Source: Exophiala sp. HKRS030 (Eukaryota; Ascomycota; Eurotiomycetes; Chaetothyriales; Herpotrichiellaceae). Taken from it: a DNA stretch of 64,000 nt. Numbering within the stretch: the stretch's first letter is position 1; each line of letters begins with the position of its first letter. This document shows, piece after piece, positions 12,311-23,500 of the stretch. Below the pieces are notes generated by a model that was not told the origin of the DNA, did no database searches, and worked only from the letters and a program-made list of their open reading frames with translations. The stretch spans positions 3,665 to 67,664 of the forward strand of contig JAHWDD010000003.1 of assembly GCA_023897205.1 (NCBI GenBank). Reading direction: 5' to 3'. The position numbers were made by a program, and so were the translations under genes.

Positions 12311-13263
12311 AGTCAAGCAGAATTAATGAATTCCGCGGCCGAGCTTAGTACAGCTCTGAGAAAGTCCAGAAGTTCTCCGCTGAAACACTATTGGATAGTG
12401 TAGAAAACTATGAAAAACACTGGGCAAAATAAGGGAGAATACATAAGAAAGTGGTAGGAAGATTTGGCAAAGTCCTAGGGAATTCCTAGGAAATCCGTCA
12501 GCATCCTTCGGGCTGACAGATAGGCATGCTGCGCCATAGCGCAGCGCTAATGCGTCAATTTTCCATGTGACCACTGATTTCCTCTTAGAAGGCGGAAGTT
12601 GCTTCTGAGCAGCCTGGCCTCTTACCCGCATTTGGATGGCCGGATGTTTGCTGCTGCCAACGCATGGTTACAGTGTACAACACGATGGACAAGATTGATT
12701 GGGACAAAAACTAGGACAAAATATAAATATATGAATCAAACTCCTTATGAATCAATGGTAAGACAACCTACCAATATTTCCATCATACATTAAAAGAAAA
12801 ATCAAAGCAAGTTTAGAGCGCCTTAAGTCGCCTGTCTGTTGAACATGTGCACCAAAAGCGTAGCGACAAAGATCTACGAGTGTGGCGACCGGGTCGACGA
12901 AGATGTGAAGTTTACCCCTTGCAAAGAAATGGATCATGCGGGCCACAAGGTCATAGTCAACCAAATGGGCTCGAGCAGAGTCAAGGGAAAGTGCGGCAGA
13001 GTCAACTGTAGAAGTCCTTGAATTTCGGTAAGAATATACCGTAACCATCTATATCCAGCGTTCTAACTGTCAGAAAAAGGAGACCAGAAAATCAGACGAA
13101 AGTGGAAGGTTGTAGGGGGAGGCTAGCTGGTTGCTATGCCACATCTAGACGATCCTTGACAAATGTAGCTAGTCAATCTTTCCTGTACACCTTTAAATAC
13201 AATCCGCCGCACTCGTGCGCCTCCAATTTTTGCTGTGGAAATAAATGGTCACTGTTTTACACG
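12311..13263. other. Intergenic stretch with clustered short palindromes, possible MITE remnant
   Basis: Two neighbouring hairpins stand out: GTCAGC/GCTGAC at 12497-12517 and GCTGCGC-CATA-GCGCAGC at 12528-12545, followed by the near-palindrome AGCGCAGCGCT. A CACTAT/ATAGTG repeat occurs near 12393-12407. Such GC-rich palindromes recall the terminal regions of pogo/Fot-type elements, but no paired terminal repeats or target-site duplication were found. The rest is probably the 5' region of the kinase gene. Confidence 0.4.
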
Positions 13264-14091
13264 ATGAGAGCGATCGCAGTAAAGGAGTACATTGGCTCGA
13301 CCGCAGCCTTCTTTGCAGTCGAGGAAGGAATGATCATCAAGTCAATACATCCAAAATTAGCCGAAACAGAGGGATATAAGTTGCTCGTTGAGGATAAGAT
13401 TCTTAAGAGCTTAGGAGAGCATCCGAGGATTGTCAAGTATATAACCATGATACTACAGAAGTGTCCTTTTTTGATATTTCCTAGGTACAGAGGCTATCAA
13501 AATGATTCGGAACTCAAAGGACTGCTGTTTCTTGAGGCAAGCCACGGTGATTTACAACACTACATCGACCAAAACAACGACAAGATAGATATTCCAATGC
13601 GGAAGAAGTGGTGTCTACAGGCGACAGAGGCCATTCAGTACATCCACAGCAAAGGCGTTATACATTCGGACCTTCGACCAGAAAACTATCTCGTTCACCG
13701 ATCGCTAAATTCTCTCGATCTCCAATTGTGCGATTTTGGCGGTTCGATGTGTCGAGACTTAGGTGTAGATGGGAGAGGCCTACCAGATCCTCCTTTTTGG
13801 AATTTGAGCTGGGAGTCAACAGTCGGCACAGACATATTCAGTCTAGGATCTATCTTCTATACCATCATGACTGGCCTATGGCCTTACAAAACGAGTCACC
13901 TGACCAAAGAGGAGGAAGAAGATAAGTGGCAGTTCGAAGACCGAGTTATTGCGCTGCTAGAAAGGGGTATATATCCTGATGTGGGAGGGATAATAGGCGG
14001 TACAATTATGATGCAATGCTGGAAGAAACAGTATCACAACGCAGACGATATTCTAGAGGCACAGTTGAAACTTTCTCAAGGGCTCACATAA
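13264..14091 (+). CDS. Kinase-like protein, fungal small protein-kinase family, 275 aa
   Basis: A single exon of 275 codons is counted from the ATG at 13264 (MRAIAVKEYIGST); the frame is open further upstream but without ATG. The protein has an N-lobe with the motif IGSTAAFFAVEEGMIIKSI instead of a full glycine-rich loop. The catalytic loop is HSDLRPENYLV, so the Arg of HRD is Ser, and the metal-binding motif is CDFGGS. A C-lobe segment with WESTVGTDIFSLGSIFY follows, corresponding to the APE-to-helix-F region. This HSDLRPEN...DFGGS pattern is typical of a lineage-expanded fungal kinase family whose members are often variable and of unknown substrate. It is short for a full kinase, so activity is uncertain. 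It lies 1 kb from a second kinase gene on the opposite strand. Confidence 0.75.
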   Translation: MRAIAVKEYIGSTAAFFAVEEGMIIKSIHPKLAETEGYKLLVEDKILKSLGEHPRIVKYITMILQKCPFLIFPRYRGYQNDSELKGLLFLEASHGDLQHYIDQNNDKIDIPMRKKWCLQATEAIQYIHSKGVIHSDLRPENYLVHRSLNSLDLQLCDFGGSMCRDLGVDGRGLPDPPFWNLSWESTVGTDIFSLGSIFYTIMTGLWPYKTSHLTKEEEEDKWQFEDRVIALLERGIYPDVGGIIGGTIMMQCWKKQYHNADDILEAQLKLSQGLT

Positions 14092-15071
14092 TAAGCTAAC
14101 AAGATGAGGCTTAAGATCTCAGACTACAAACTTCGTCGTAACCATGATAGTCCTCATATTCATATTCTGCAGAGGCGATTGCCAAATATGCTTTCCAGGA
14201 CTCCCTCACTCGAGAAGTGAGCAAAAGGTAGACGGCATACCCTCGAACGGGTGGTACGCTTCTAACTGGTAAGCTGCTCCATTGTCGGCAAATATACGAA
14301 CCTCGAAAGGCTGGTCTCTCTTGATCATACTTTTGTGAAGTAATACACCACCCCTCTCCGAGGATGGAAGGAAGACATATTGAAGTATTTGGTGGTAAAT
14401 CACCAGCTGTCCTTCTAGTCAGTAGTTAGATAAGCTTCACCAAGTGTAGGCCAGCTGGTACAAGAATGTCTTGCTACGGAATGCCTGTGCCCTTGATCCC
14501 TGTGCGAAGTATTCCTATGACTACAGCAAAAAAGTCTCGATTCAACCAAGGCTTGGGACCAATCTGGGCCAACACAGATACCCTGATTCCGAATTGTTAA
14601 TTGCTCTAGATGTTCCCAATCTCAGCAGAACAAGTTTTGGTCTATTTTGCTTCTTTCAGAGGGAGCGACTCTTATCAAGCCAGCCACCAGGACAGTATCA
14701 CGATCAATATGAACGTTTACGTGGAACCACTGTCTACGAATCGTAACCTCGCTGCAGACCTCTGTCTAATGAAGACATGCTTGTCAGCGACGGAAGGCAT
14801 CCTGGAGCAATTACGCACAACCAAGTGCCGTCATGGCCCCCTAGCAAATATCTTGCGCTTGATTTAGTTTCTGCCCTGCAAAATCTTCCTGCCTCCCGCC
14901 AGCTATCTTTGAAAGTTTCGTTAATGTCATTGTAAAGAGGAGAATTTCAAGATTGACTCTGCTATGGGTCTTTTGCACAAAATTATGAGGCATGATCCGC
15001 TGGAGATCGTCGGTAGCAAGACCATGGCTAGCACAGACCTTTCCAAACGTAAGAGGATTGTCGTTTAGTAA
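14092..15071. other. No gene seen between the two kinase genes
   Basis: Short plus-strand frames (14471-14746, 14610-14867) and a short minus-strand frame (14206-14403) show no domain or convincing splice joins. This may be 3' flanking DNA of the two convergent kinase genes, or decayed sequence. Confidence 0.45.
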
Positions 15072-16846
15072 TCACTCTTGTAGGGACGACACTCTTCGCT
15101 TCCTACTACTGCCTGTGTTTGCTGAGGCATTCTCCCACAACCATTGTTCGCAATCAATGGCCGTCCACCTATCCTCCGGTTTCTCGTACAGCAATCCCAG
15201 CAGCAAGTGCCTGAATTCCTTCGGTGCATCTGCCATACGCTTTCGGAGGACTCCATCAACCCATCCTTGGTGCTGACTTTTGGTTGGCGCGAGCTTCGCA
15301 TCCCATCCATCGAGTCTCGTTCCCAAATGGGTAAGATATTCGACCGCTATAACTCCAAAAGACCACATATCGACGGCGTTGGTGTAAGCTAGCTCTTGCT
15401 CCCTGAACTCAGGGGCCATATAGACACTGGATCCGGCATATGTCCGCATCTTCCCGGAAAAGTCATACTTTGTCATCCCAAAGTCGGAAATCTTGGCGAT
15501 TACCAACCTGCGCCCCTGTAGTTGGAGGAGAATATTTCCGGTTTCAGGTCTCGATGGGTGAAACCGATAGCATGAATACAAGCCAGTCCTCCGCTGACGT
15601 GAAGCAAAAGAGTTGGAACGTCCCGTGCATCGAGATGGATTGAGCTAAGGTCATGCTCAATCCAGTCCATGATTAACCAAGGCGGATCATTCCATTCCAT
15701 AATTGACCAAGACGAATCATTCCCGTGACTTCCCGTGAGGACTTCAATGGACTCTACTATATGCGGCTGGAGGACAATCAGTACTGTACAAAGAGCAGAA
15801 GTAACTATTTAGGCCACTTACATGTCGGAGCTCAACAATTTTGTTGAATTCTTCCATTAGAGATTCCCAACGCTCTCGAGCCCTGCTGGCAGGATCTGAG
15901 GCTTTGAAGTGCGGCACCTTGGCAGCAAATACTTTGCGGGAGTGCAATTCTTTCACCTTCATGACCGAGGCGAAGCTTCCCGTGCCTATGATTCCTGTGT
16001 CCTCTCGCCGATACACGGCATTGTTTTTCCCAAACCGCATTGAGAATGTCGAGACTCCGGGGGCATTTACGCTGATAGGGAGCCTCGACAAAGCGTCCAG
16101 GAATTCCTTACTAAACTTCTCGACATTTTGGCGGTAGCTGATTTGTTCCTGGTGGGATAAGGTTGGGCGCCAGGCCCTCATCCTGACTTCCCCCAGGTCG
16201 ATGGAGACTGCCGAGATAATCTCTATGACTTGCCCTTTATTGAGGGATACAGTGCGGTCATGGATACGGGATTCCCCGACAGCACTGTCAATCTTGGGCA
16301 ATCCATACTTGGACTTACGTCGATTCTGAAGTGCTGTCTGCTGATGACGGTGGTGTTATTGGTGGCCAGCTGAACATCGCATTTGTCGGAGTCATCCGAG
16401 GACCCAAATATCCAACCCTGCGGAGAGTACATGTGCTCTCCGAACATCAGAGCAAGAACGGGTGCAATAAGTGTTTCAGATTGGTTGCCGCTCCAGTCCG
16501 CTAATCTTTCATCGTCGCCTCTGGGTAGTTTGAATTCGTATCTAGCATTGTCAGACAGATCAAGGATATTGCGAATGCCCGAGAAACTTCCTAAAAGCAA
16601 AAGGGTGCGAGAAAGATCTGAGACCGAGCTGGTCGCCGTGATGTTTTCCAGGGTCAAGCAATGTTGTGATTGCGGGATGTAGTGTCTGGGAGCAAGATTA
16701 ATAAATATGGACGTTCGTCCATAGCGCTTAAATAGGAGGCTAGAATGCAGCGCTTTCAACTTCCAGGTGACGAATGACATGGCACTGAAGTTTGTTTCTT
16801 GAGGAGACCGGCCCATGATGATGAAGCGCATCTTTGATCCATTCAT
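15072..16846 (-). pseudogene. FHA-domain serine/threonine kinase with two frame breaks
   Basis: From the ATG at 16846 the N-terminal part contains an FHA domain (GWIFGSSDDSDKCDV, then ISRQHFRID, then PRLTVLSGNP). The frame then breaks near 16258-16265, where one missing C in a CCC run would restore it. The kinase N-lobe follows (IGTGSFASVMKV, Lys in VFAAKVPHF, Glu in MEEFNKIVELRH). A 55-bp intron (15767-15821) joins LRH to PHIVESIEVLTG. The catalytic loop starts THRDLKPE, and the frame breaks again near 15535, where one missing A would give ENILLQ. ISDFGMTKYD, AGSSVYMAPEF and DMWSFGV follow, with the stop at 15072. This arrangement matches a known fungal FHA-kinase family. Both breaks are one-base losses in homopolymers, so either a young pseudogene or assembly error is possible. 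The exact start is uncertain. Confidence 0.75.
15661..15720. repeat. 30-bp tandem duplication inside the kinase gene
   Basis: Bases 15661-15690 and 15691-15720 match at 25 of 30 positions. On the coding (minus) strand the copies encode DSSWSIMEWN and DPPWLIMDWI, so ten residues at the kinase hinge are present twice. The duplication keeps the reading frame. Confidence 0.8.
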
Positions 16847-17064
16847 CTTTCAGCGATGGAGATGTTTGGATACGACTGGTCGAAATGCTCATCTGCAGTC
16901 TGTACGGGAATTCAGGATTGGTGGTTTTTAGCGCCCACTCTAGTGCGGCGTTTAACGACTTTCGAGGGTGCGCTGCGTAATCCTGATGCACCATCTGAGA
17001 CTTTTTCCTGTCGGGTGCTCTTTTGACACCGTAGCGACCGTCGTTCAGGCTGTTTAGTCTTGTT

Positions 17065-17652
17065 CTAAAGTCGACGTTTTAGCTCCTTCCGTGAGAATAC
17101 CTGCCGAAATTCAGCCCCGGTAGGGCTCGGGAACTCCTCCAAGTTTGCCTTCTTTTCCCAATACTTGACCTGCATAATGTGTTCACGAAGAGCTGCCTCC
17201 TCTCAAAGACATTCCGCCTCGTGTTTCCAGTACCTCTGATCTTTAATCGAAAATCGGCCTTCTCTTATTTGTTGTGTCGAGTATCCCTCACTCTTCAAGA
17301 GGCATCTATAGTCGCTCACGACGTTCCGCCAGCATTCTGTAGTTGGTACGGCGTTCATGCTGTGTTTGTGAATGATGTTCCCCCATATAGCCTCGGATAG
17401 AAGGTCTTTAAGTGTCCGGGCTTCGCACTCCCAATAGAAAGGCCCCGGGATTGTGGCTTGAAGGTCGTCAATCTCGCCTTGCTTGAATCTTTTACGCTCT
17501 ATTTCGCAGAGATAATCGTAGGATTGGGTATCATGTTGTTTCCGGAAAACGGGTTCAGGAGTTGAAACGTGTCGCCTGCACACCTCTTCTTCCAAGCGTC
17601 TGGCTATCTCTTCAGCTTTAGGGGGAGCCACGATGAATGTCGGCGTAGCCAT
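17065..17652 (-). pseudogene. Hypothetical charged protein with an in-frame TGA at codon 150
   Basis: The ATG at 17652 opens 149 codons (MATPTFIVAPPKAEEIARR...) ending in TGA at 17203-17205. The same frame then continues EEAALREHIMQVKYWEKK and beyond for 45 codons to TAG at 17065, with unchanged charged, helical character. A single CGA-to-TGA change explains the stop. The protein is rich in Glu, Arg and Trp with no signal peptide or membrane segment. I do not recognise it. It may be a recent nonsense allele or simply a shorter protein. The region between it and the FHA-kinase contains another short minus-strand frame (16740-16994) without a clear join. Confidence 0.45.
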
Positions 17653-18400
17653 CGCTCTGTGTGGAGGGTGATTATTGTAGAGCAGAATATTCCAGGACTG
17701 AGATTTGTAGGAGGGAGGGGTTGAAACGTTGAATCAGTGGTCAACGCTTGCAGTTCTCAGGTTCTGGGAGAGGTTGCAAAGCCTAAAAAGAAAATGCAAT
17801 AGGCGGCCTTCTATTATCGACGCACTTCTCGAGCCAGAGATAAATATACGAAGACAATCAGAGAAATCTTGTGTTCACTGAGAAAATGTTCGCTGTATAG
17901 GAATCTCTCAACATGACATTCTGGATCAGCATTAAACCGTTCGGTTCGGCGCACTTTCCTCTTTTGATTTGGACTAGCTTGGAGTTTAGTCTCATGGCGC
18001 AGGCTGGTGATTGTTACTGACACATGAACCTACCTAGATAAGAAGAAATATTAAGTCCCTCAGAGGACGAAGTCTTCCTATCTTAGATTAACCGTTTACT
18101 GTAATCCATCCTGCCTTGCGAATAGTAGCACTGTCTTCTATCTCCTATTACGCTAACACTCACCTCTGTCAACATTGATATCTCTCAACCGTGATGAGCC
18201 CACGATTAGCAAAAGTACCTATAGCCAAAGTTGCAAGCGAATTTTTCTCTATACACAAGAATGATAAGAAGCCAATGGAATATATACCGCAGAGACCGCG
18301 ACAGAATCCAGATGAAGGTACCAGCCTATTACATGAGCTCTCAACCATCACACCTCCATATATCTAGCCACATACTTCTTGCTAGTTCGTGGCTGCGAAG
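17653..18400. other. Intergenic, no gene seen
   Basis: Composition declines towards the AT-rich block. Only frames of about 60-70 codons occur on the minus strand, with no recognisable content. Confidence 0.5.
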
Positions 18401-21400
18401 GTAAGAGCTGGCTGGATTAATCTGTACACAGATTCACCGTGGAGTGTCTTTAAGGGCGCAGTCGCTCGAGACAAAATGCTGCGATAGGTAAGTATAGTAT
18501 GTTGCCCCAGGATCTTTGCTCTGACTATAGGTAGATCGGTGCAATATCAGTTTTTTAACCGGTTAATATATGGTTAACGTTTATCCTTGGTGACCGGGGA
18601 GTTTGCTGACAAGGCTAATTAAAGACACCGCGTCGTGCTATCTCCGAGAGTGATGCTCTCATCATCACTGGTGAGTCCAGCATCTAGCTCTGAATCCCCT
18701 AATGCAAAAATAATGGCTAGCCATCGAACACTCTAGGCACTCTGTTAACGCCTATTAATGTAGATACATTAACTCTGACTTGTTACCCGCTATATGCCTG
18801 TTTCGTTTTCGGTAAAGTAAGTCTTTACTTATCTCACTTTTTTCGAAGACAATAGTCTCATTACATTGATCTAAGCAATCCTAAGCACACAACACCTATC
18901 AGCAATGAAGGTTTAGCTACTAGAACAATAATATCAGTATGGAGAAGCCATTGTCTGCGAGTTTATGACCTCCCTACAGAGCTCTATCGAATGAGATTCA
19001 GTTACCAGCGGCGGAAGGTAACCTAAAGTAACTATGAACAAGTAAATGCCATCATTACCCCCTACTCATTAACCTAATTCGCCCTATTTCCTATTATCCT
19101 GTCTTACTTTCTCGTTAATAAGAGCGAGAACAGAGGCTATGCTCTTAGCAAAATCCGTTACTAATGGGTATAAGTAAAGTCGCTAACCCTTAATATGCCC
19201 TTTCATATCTTCTCCTCCTTTCTACTTCTTAAGTCTCTTTCCTTAAAAGATATTAGCTACTCTACAATTAATTATCTTAACTATGCCTTAAACCTATCTT
19301 TAAGGAGTTTAAGGCGCACAAATTCTTCGCTTCAGTAAGACAATTTAACCTGTCATTCCATAAGCTAACTATCACTAGATCACTTTATCTATTCTATTAT
19401 TAACTTCGAAGTGTTTACCTAAAAGGGGAAGCCATGAATTATCTTAACTATTAGTGAACACATTTAAAGAAATCATGGCAGAATATAACCTAAAGTTACC
19501 TTAATATATAGATAGCTTAGATAGCCTAAATAGCTTTATTATCTTAAATAGCTTATTTACCTTAGATAGCTTAGTAGTAAATTCTAGTATTATTATCACT
19601 ATCTATAATGTAATAAATCCTAATATTAGAGCGCGAAGCCTAGGGAACTTATCTTCCCTTAACTCTGAGGTTATAAGACTTCCCTTTAATAGACTCTAGG
19701 ACTATAACTTAGCCTATAATTAGAGATTCTATTATAACTATAGAGAGTATAAGTATTTATTAAATACTAAGGATTAGTGAATACACTTAAAGAATTTTGT
19801 CTTAGTTAACACTATAACTAGGTTAAAGGCTAAGAAGCTTAACACTAAGATTAAGTTAAAGAACCTTTATAGTATAACTCTAGTTAATCTTTAAGATAGA
19901 ATATTAGCCTTTAATCTATATATATAGAAGTATTAAGTAAAGTACGAAGGCACCTTTCTCTCTTATATATATATTATCATTAGGAAAAAGGAATAGACTA
20001 GTATAACGCTTTATTAGATTAAATAGAAAACTTACTGGACTTTAGAAAGTAAAATTAGTGATAAAGCTTAGCTTCTAGGATCCCTATAAGTAAATAAAGA
20101 CTTATGTTATTAGTGTAGCCTATAACAGAGAAATAACTTAAAAGAGTAGGAATATTACTAGAATATAATACGGGTTAAGAAGCTACGTAAAGCCTAGTAA
20201 TAAATAAACCTATAGACTCTATATCTATATAAGTATAGAATCGAAATAGAAAGATTATTAGTTTAGCGCAAGGTTAGCTTAAATCCTTAAATAAAAGTCT
20301 CATAAATAATCTAATTTATCTTTATTAAGGGTATAGTATTTAGTCTTTAGACTAAATAGAATCATAAAATAACTCTCGCACCGAATAAGGATTTACTTTA
20401 TTAATATAGAATGTGACTTTAAAGGGAAATGTTATTATAAGTAGGTAATAATGGTTAAAAATATAAAGTGAATCTTTAAGGAAATAACATTTATATAATG
20501 TATTTAAGGCGATAATAATGAAGTTACTTAATTTATAATAATTTTCGTGTCACTCGCGATTATAATTCCTAGGTTTAAAAGCGAATTTAGTCTTTAGTAG
20601 TATTACTTTACTTACCTTCTAGGTGTATCTCCTTAAATAGGATCGCACACTCTCACTAGCCTAAGGCGGTTCTTAGTAGTGCTATCTTATTATCGCTAGG
20701 ACCTTATCTAAGCATGTGAAAGCTAGAACCTTTAGTAGTTCATAATGTGTAGATAGCTATTAGTGTTTCTATTGTCACTAGCACTATATCTATAGAGACT
20801 TCTGCTAGTTTAACCTGCACGTTATTAACCTTAGTATCTTAATACTTAAATGGATATAGAACTTAGTTAAAGAATCCTGTCTTATTAATAATAGATATAA
20901 TTAGTTATGAATTCCTCTCTTAGGATGGATCTTAGTTAAAAGTAGGTAAGTAAAGTTAGCTAGTTAGGGTGAGCTACTATATAGAGATACTATTTATAGT
21001 ATAATACTAAGAGAATAGGTTATTAGGTAGATTCACCGTACCTTCCTTTTTAATTATTAATAGAAAGTTCTGATACGCTAATGTTTAGATATAGATTTAT
21101 GGTGTCACTAGAATTTATGGGGAATAAGAGATATACACTAGTAATAAATTAGTAGTCACCCTAATTAATGAGGCATAGTCCCCTAAATGTTTAAGGTTAT
21201 ATCGCGAATTATTGAAAGGGAAATATACCTTAAGATCTAAAAATAATCTTCTTTCTCTCTTATTCTTCTATGTATCTAAGTTATTCATAATATCATTATT
21301 AATCTCTTTCTAGGTAGGGCTATTACCTTATTAGTTAAATAGGTCTCTTATTATGATAGTAGCTTCACTAACTTATGTTAACTAGTAATATGCTTTCTTT

Positions 21401-21599
21401 ACTGAAGAGCTTAAGAATAGTATTAAAGATTAGGTTAAAGTATAACTATGATAGGTCTATATATAATAAAATGCGCTCGTATTCTAGGTTAATTCACTAT
21501 ACTAGCGCTAGAAGTACTTTATCCTTATGAAGCTAACTTCTTATGCTTCTTTAGAAAGATTAGATATATAGCCTTATTAAAGATTAATGTGATTTTATC
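18401..21599. other. AT-rich RIP-degraded block
   Basis: This stretch is extremely TA-rich, with a stop in every frame every few codons and no open frame worth listing. The boundary with normal DNA near 18.4 kb is gradual. It is consistent with several rounds of RIP on transposon DNA. I could not read an element type. Confidence 0.65.
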
Positions 21600-23500
21600 A
21601 TGGCTATAGAAGATCACTCAAAATAACTCTTTCGTTTTGGCAGTAGAATAGGTTTATCTTATCTAGATAGAGCGTTCACGATAATTCCTTAAGTCGTTTT
21701 TCATAAAGCTCTCACGTTAAGTTTACTGTTAGGCTAGTCTAACGAGGTTAAATGGATTAAATCTGATGGCAATTATTTATAAGTTATTCTCTGCCAATTA
21801 TACTAGGCCGTTATTCTCTTCCATAGTAGACAGTGCGAATGTTTGTCTTCATAAGTTTAAGTAGCTTAACGCCGGCAAGGTTAGGTGCTATATTATGGCT
21901 GTGAGTGTAACACAGACAGAAGGACTTAAGGTTAGAGGAGTGATAAGAGGTCGTTTAAGCCATCGTAAAGGAGGGGTAATTAAGTTTAGTGGGATAGCTA
22001 GATACGAAATTAGAATCGTAGCGGAGATCATTTTATAACTAAACCTTTGCGCATAACTAGATGCACATTAGTAGTAACGGTACTAAATCTTAACTAGTGA
22101 CTAATTAGTCCTAAAGTTAGAAGATTACCTAACTTATACTAGCTTCTTAATTAACGTCTTCACGACCTTTAATTCACGAGTTAAGAGGTCGTAACTCTGA
22201 CGTTATTTATTAAAGGAGTGACCTAAATTTCAAGAATTTCTTTCGCTATTATAAGAGTGCTAAGCGTACTCCCGCTTAACTCTTTAGGGCTTAGCCTAAG
22301 GATTAAGACTTTACGTAATATATCGCATTTATTTCTTTAAGATTACAGTTAGGGACCACTATAAGAGAAATCATATAAATTACAATCCATAGCATTTTTT
22401 TTTTACGGGTGAAAACGCATAATTATTCGTAGGGTTTAGGAAATATTTATACTTTTCTATGAAGTCTATAAAGAATCTATTTATAAGTCTTAGACCTAGG
22501 TCTTTATATGGATTTTGCTCGTGATACTAGAATCACGAACTAACGCGATCGCACGACAGCTTTAGACCGTTCAGGAAATTAATTAAAGATTTATGCCTAT
22601 GACCTACCTAGGCGCCGCCATTCCGTTAAGTTTTTATCCTTATCTACTATCTAATGGTCTCGCTTCGTTAGCTACGAAAGCGTTTCACTTTCGCTAGGGC
22701 AGAAGTCACTACTTATATCTAGATTAGGTAAATATCTTTCTCTCCTCCTAGCTTAGCTTTATCTTAGATTATTTATATTATTAGTAGGTCGCGATATCAT
22801 GGCTATAAGAAGCCAGTAATAATTAGCTAGTGACTTAAGAATAATATTAGCTAGGTTATTTAGGTGCACACCATATTTAAAGGCCTAAGCTGTAGATAAG
22901 TAAAAGAAGTCCTAAAGGTCCGCCGGAATGTTAATAATGGCGGTCATAAAGGTAGTGTTAGTAGCTATTATAGGTTAGACACTCATAATTTTTAACTCAT
23001 TATGGTGTCGCTTCTACTTTTACTCGCGGTGGCTATTCATGGGCTTATGAATATATACCTATGTGACTAGACTTAGGGAGGACTTAACTAAGGTAAAATT
23101 AGGTTTAGTCTTATCCTCGTAGTCTAAATCCGCGTCATGATTAAAGAGAGTCTGCTCACTATCTAATTCGTGGGCGGACTTATGAATCCCCGCTCTAATA
23201 GGAGCTCCGAGCTTAAAGCCTAACTTGTGAAGTTAGTCTTACCTTCCGCGGAAACTCGAGGCAGAGTCTTCATTAAGCGTTTAATGCATGAGGGTCGGCG
23301 TTTTGTTGGTGACCACTTCCACACACGCTCAACGAGAAACCGAGGAGTCAAAATTAGCTTCACTTCTATATCGTCGTTTTCTGCCACGTTTAATGGGCTC
23401 GTTAGGTCGCGGAGATACATTCTGTTGTCGTCTTTCCTTCGGTGTTACCGTAACGTCTGCAGAATGAGTGGGGAAAAGATTTCGTTGGAAGGCCGATGAG
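21600..23500 (-). pseudogene. RIP-killed long minus-strand frame, probable mobile-element gene
   Basis: Reading the minus strand from about 23500 downward gives a long protein-like frame of roughly 600 codons, interrupted mainly by TAG and TAA where Gln is expected. A frame shift sits near 23225. The first 280 bp (23220-23500) are unmutated and readable (for example DDIEVKLILTPRFLVERVW), whereas the rest is heavily altered. Readable parts contain Leu/Lys/Gln-rich helical segments. No reverse transcriptase, integrase or transposase signature was recognised. The lower boundary is approximate. Confidence 0.5.

Noticed and set aside
16289..16322. 34-nt GTAAGT...ACAG stretch that would also restore the FHA-kinase frame as an intron
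   Set aside because: It is shorter than the other introns in the window (50 nt or more) and would remove PRLTVLSGN, which fits the FHA fold. A one-base loss is the better explanation, though not proven.
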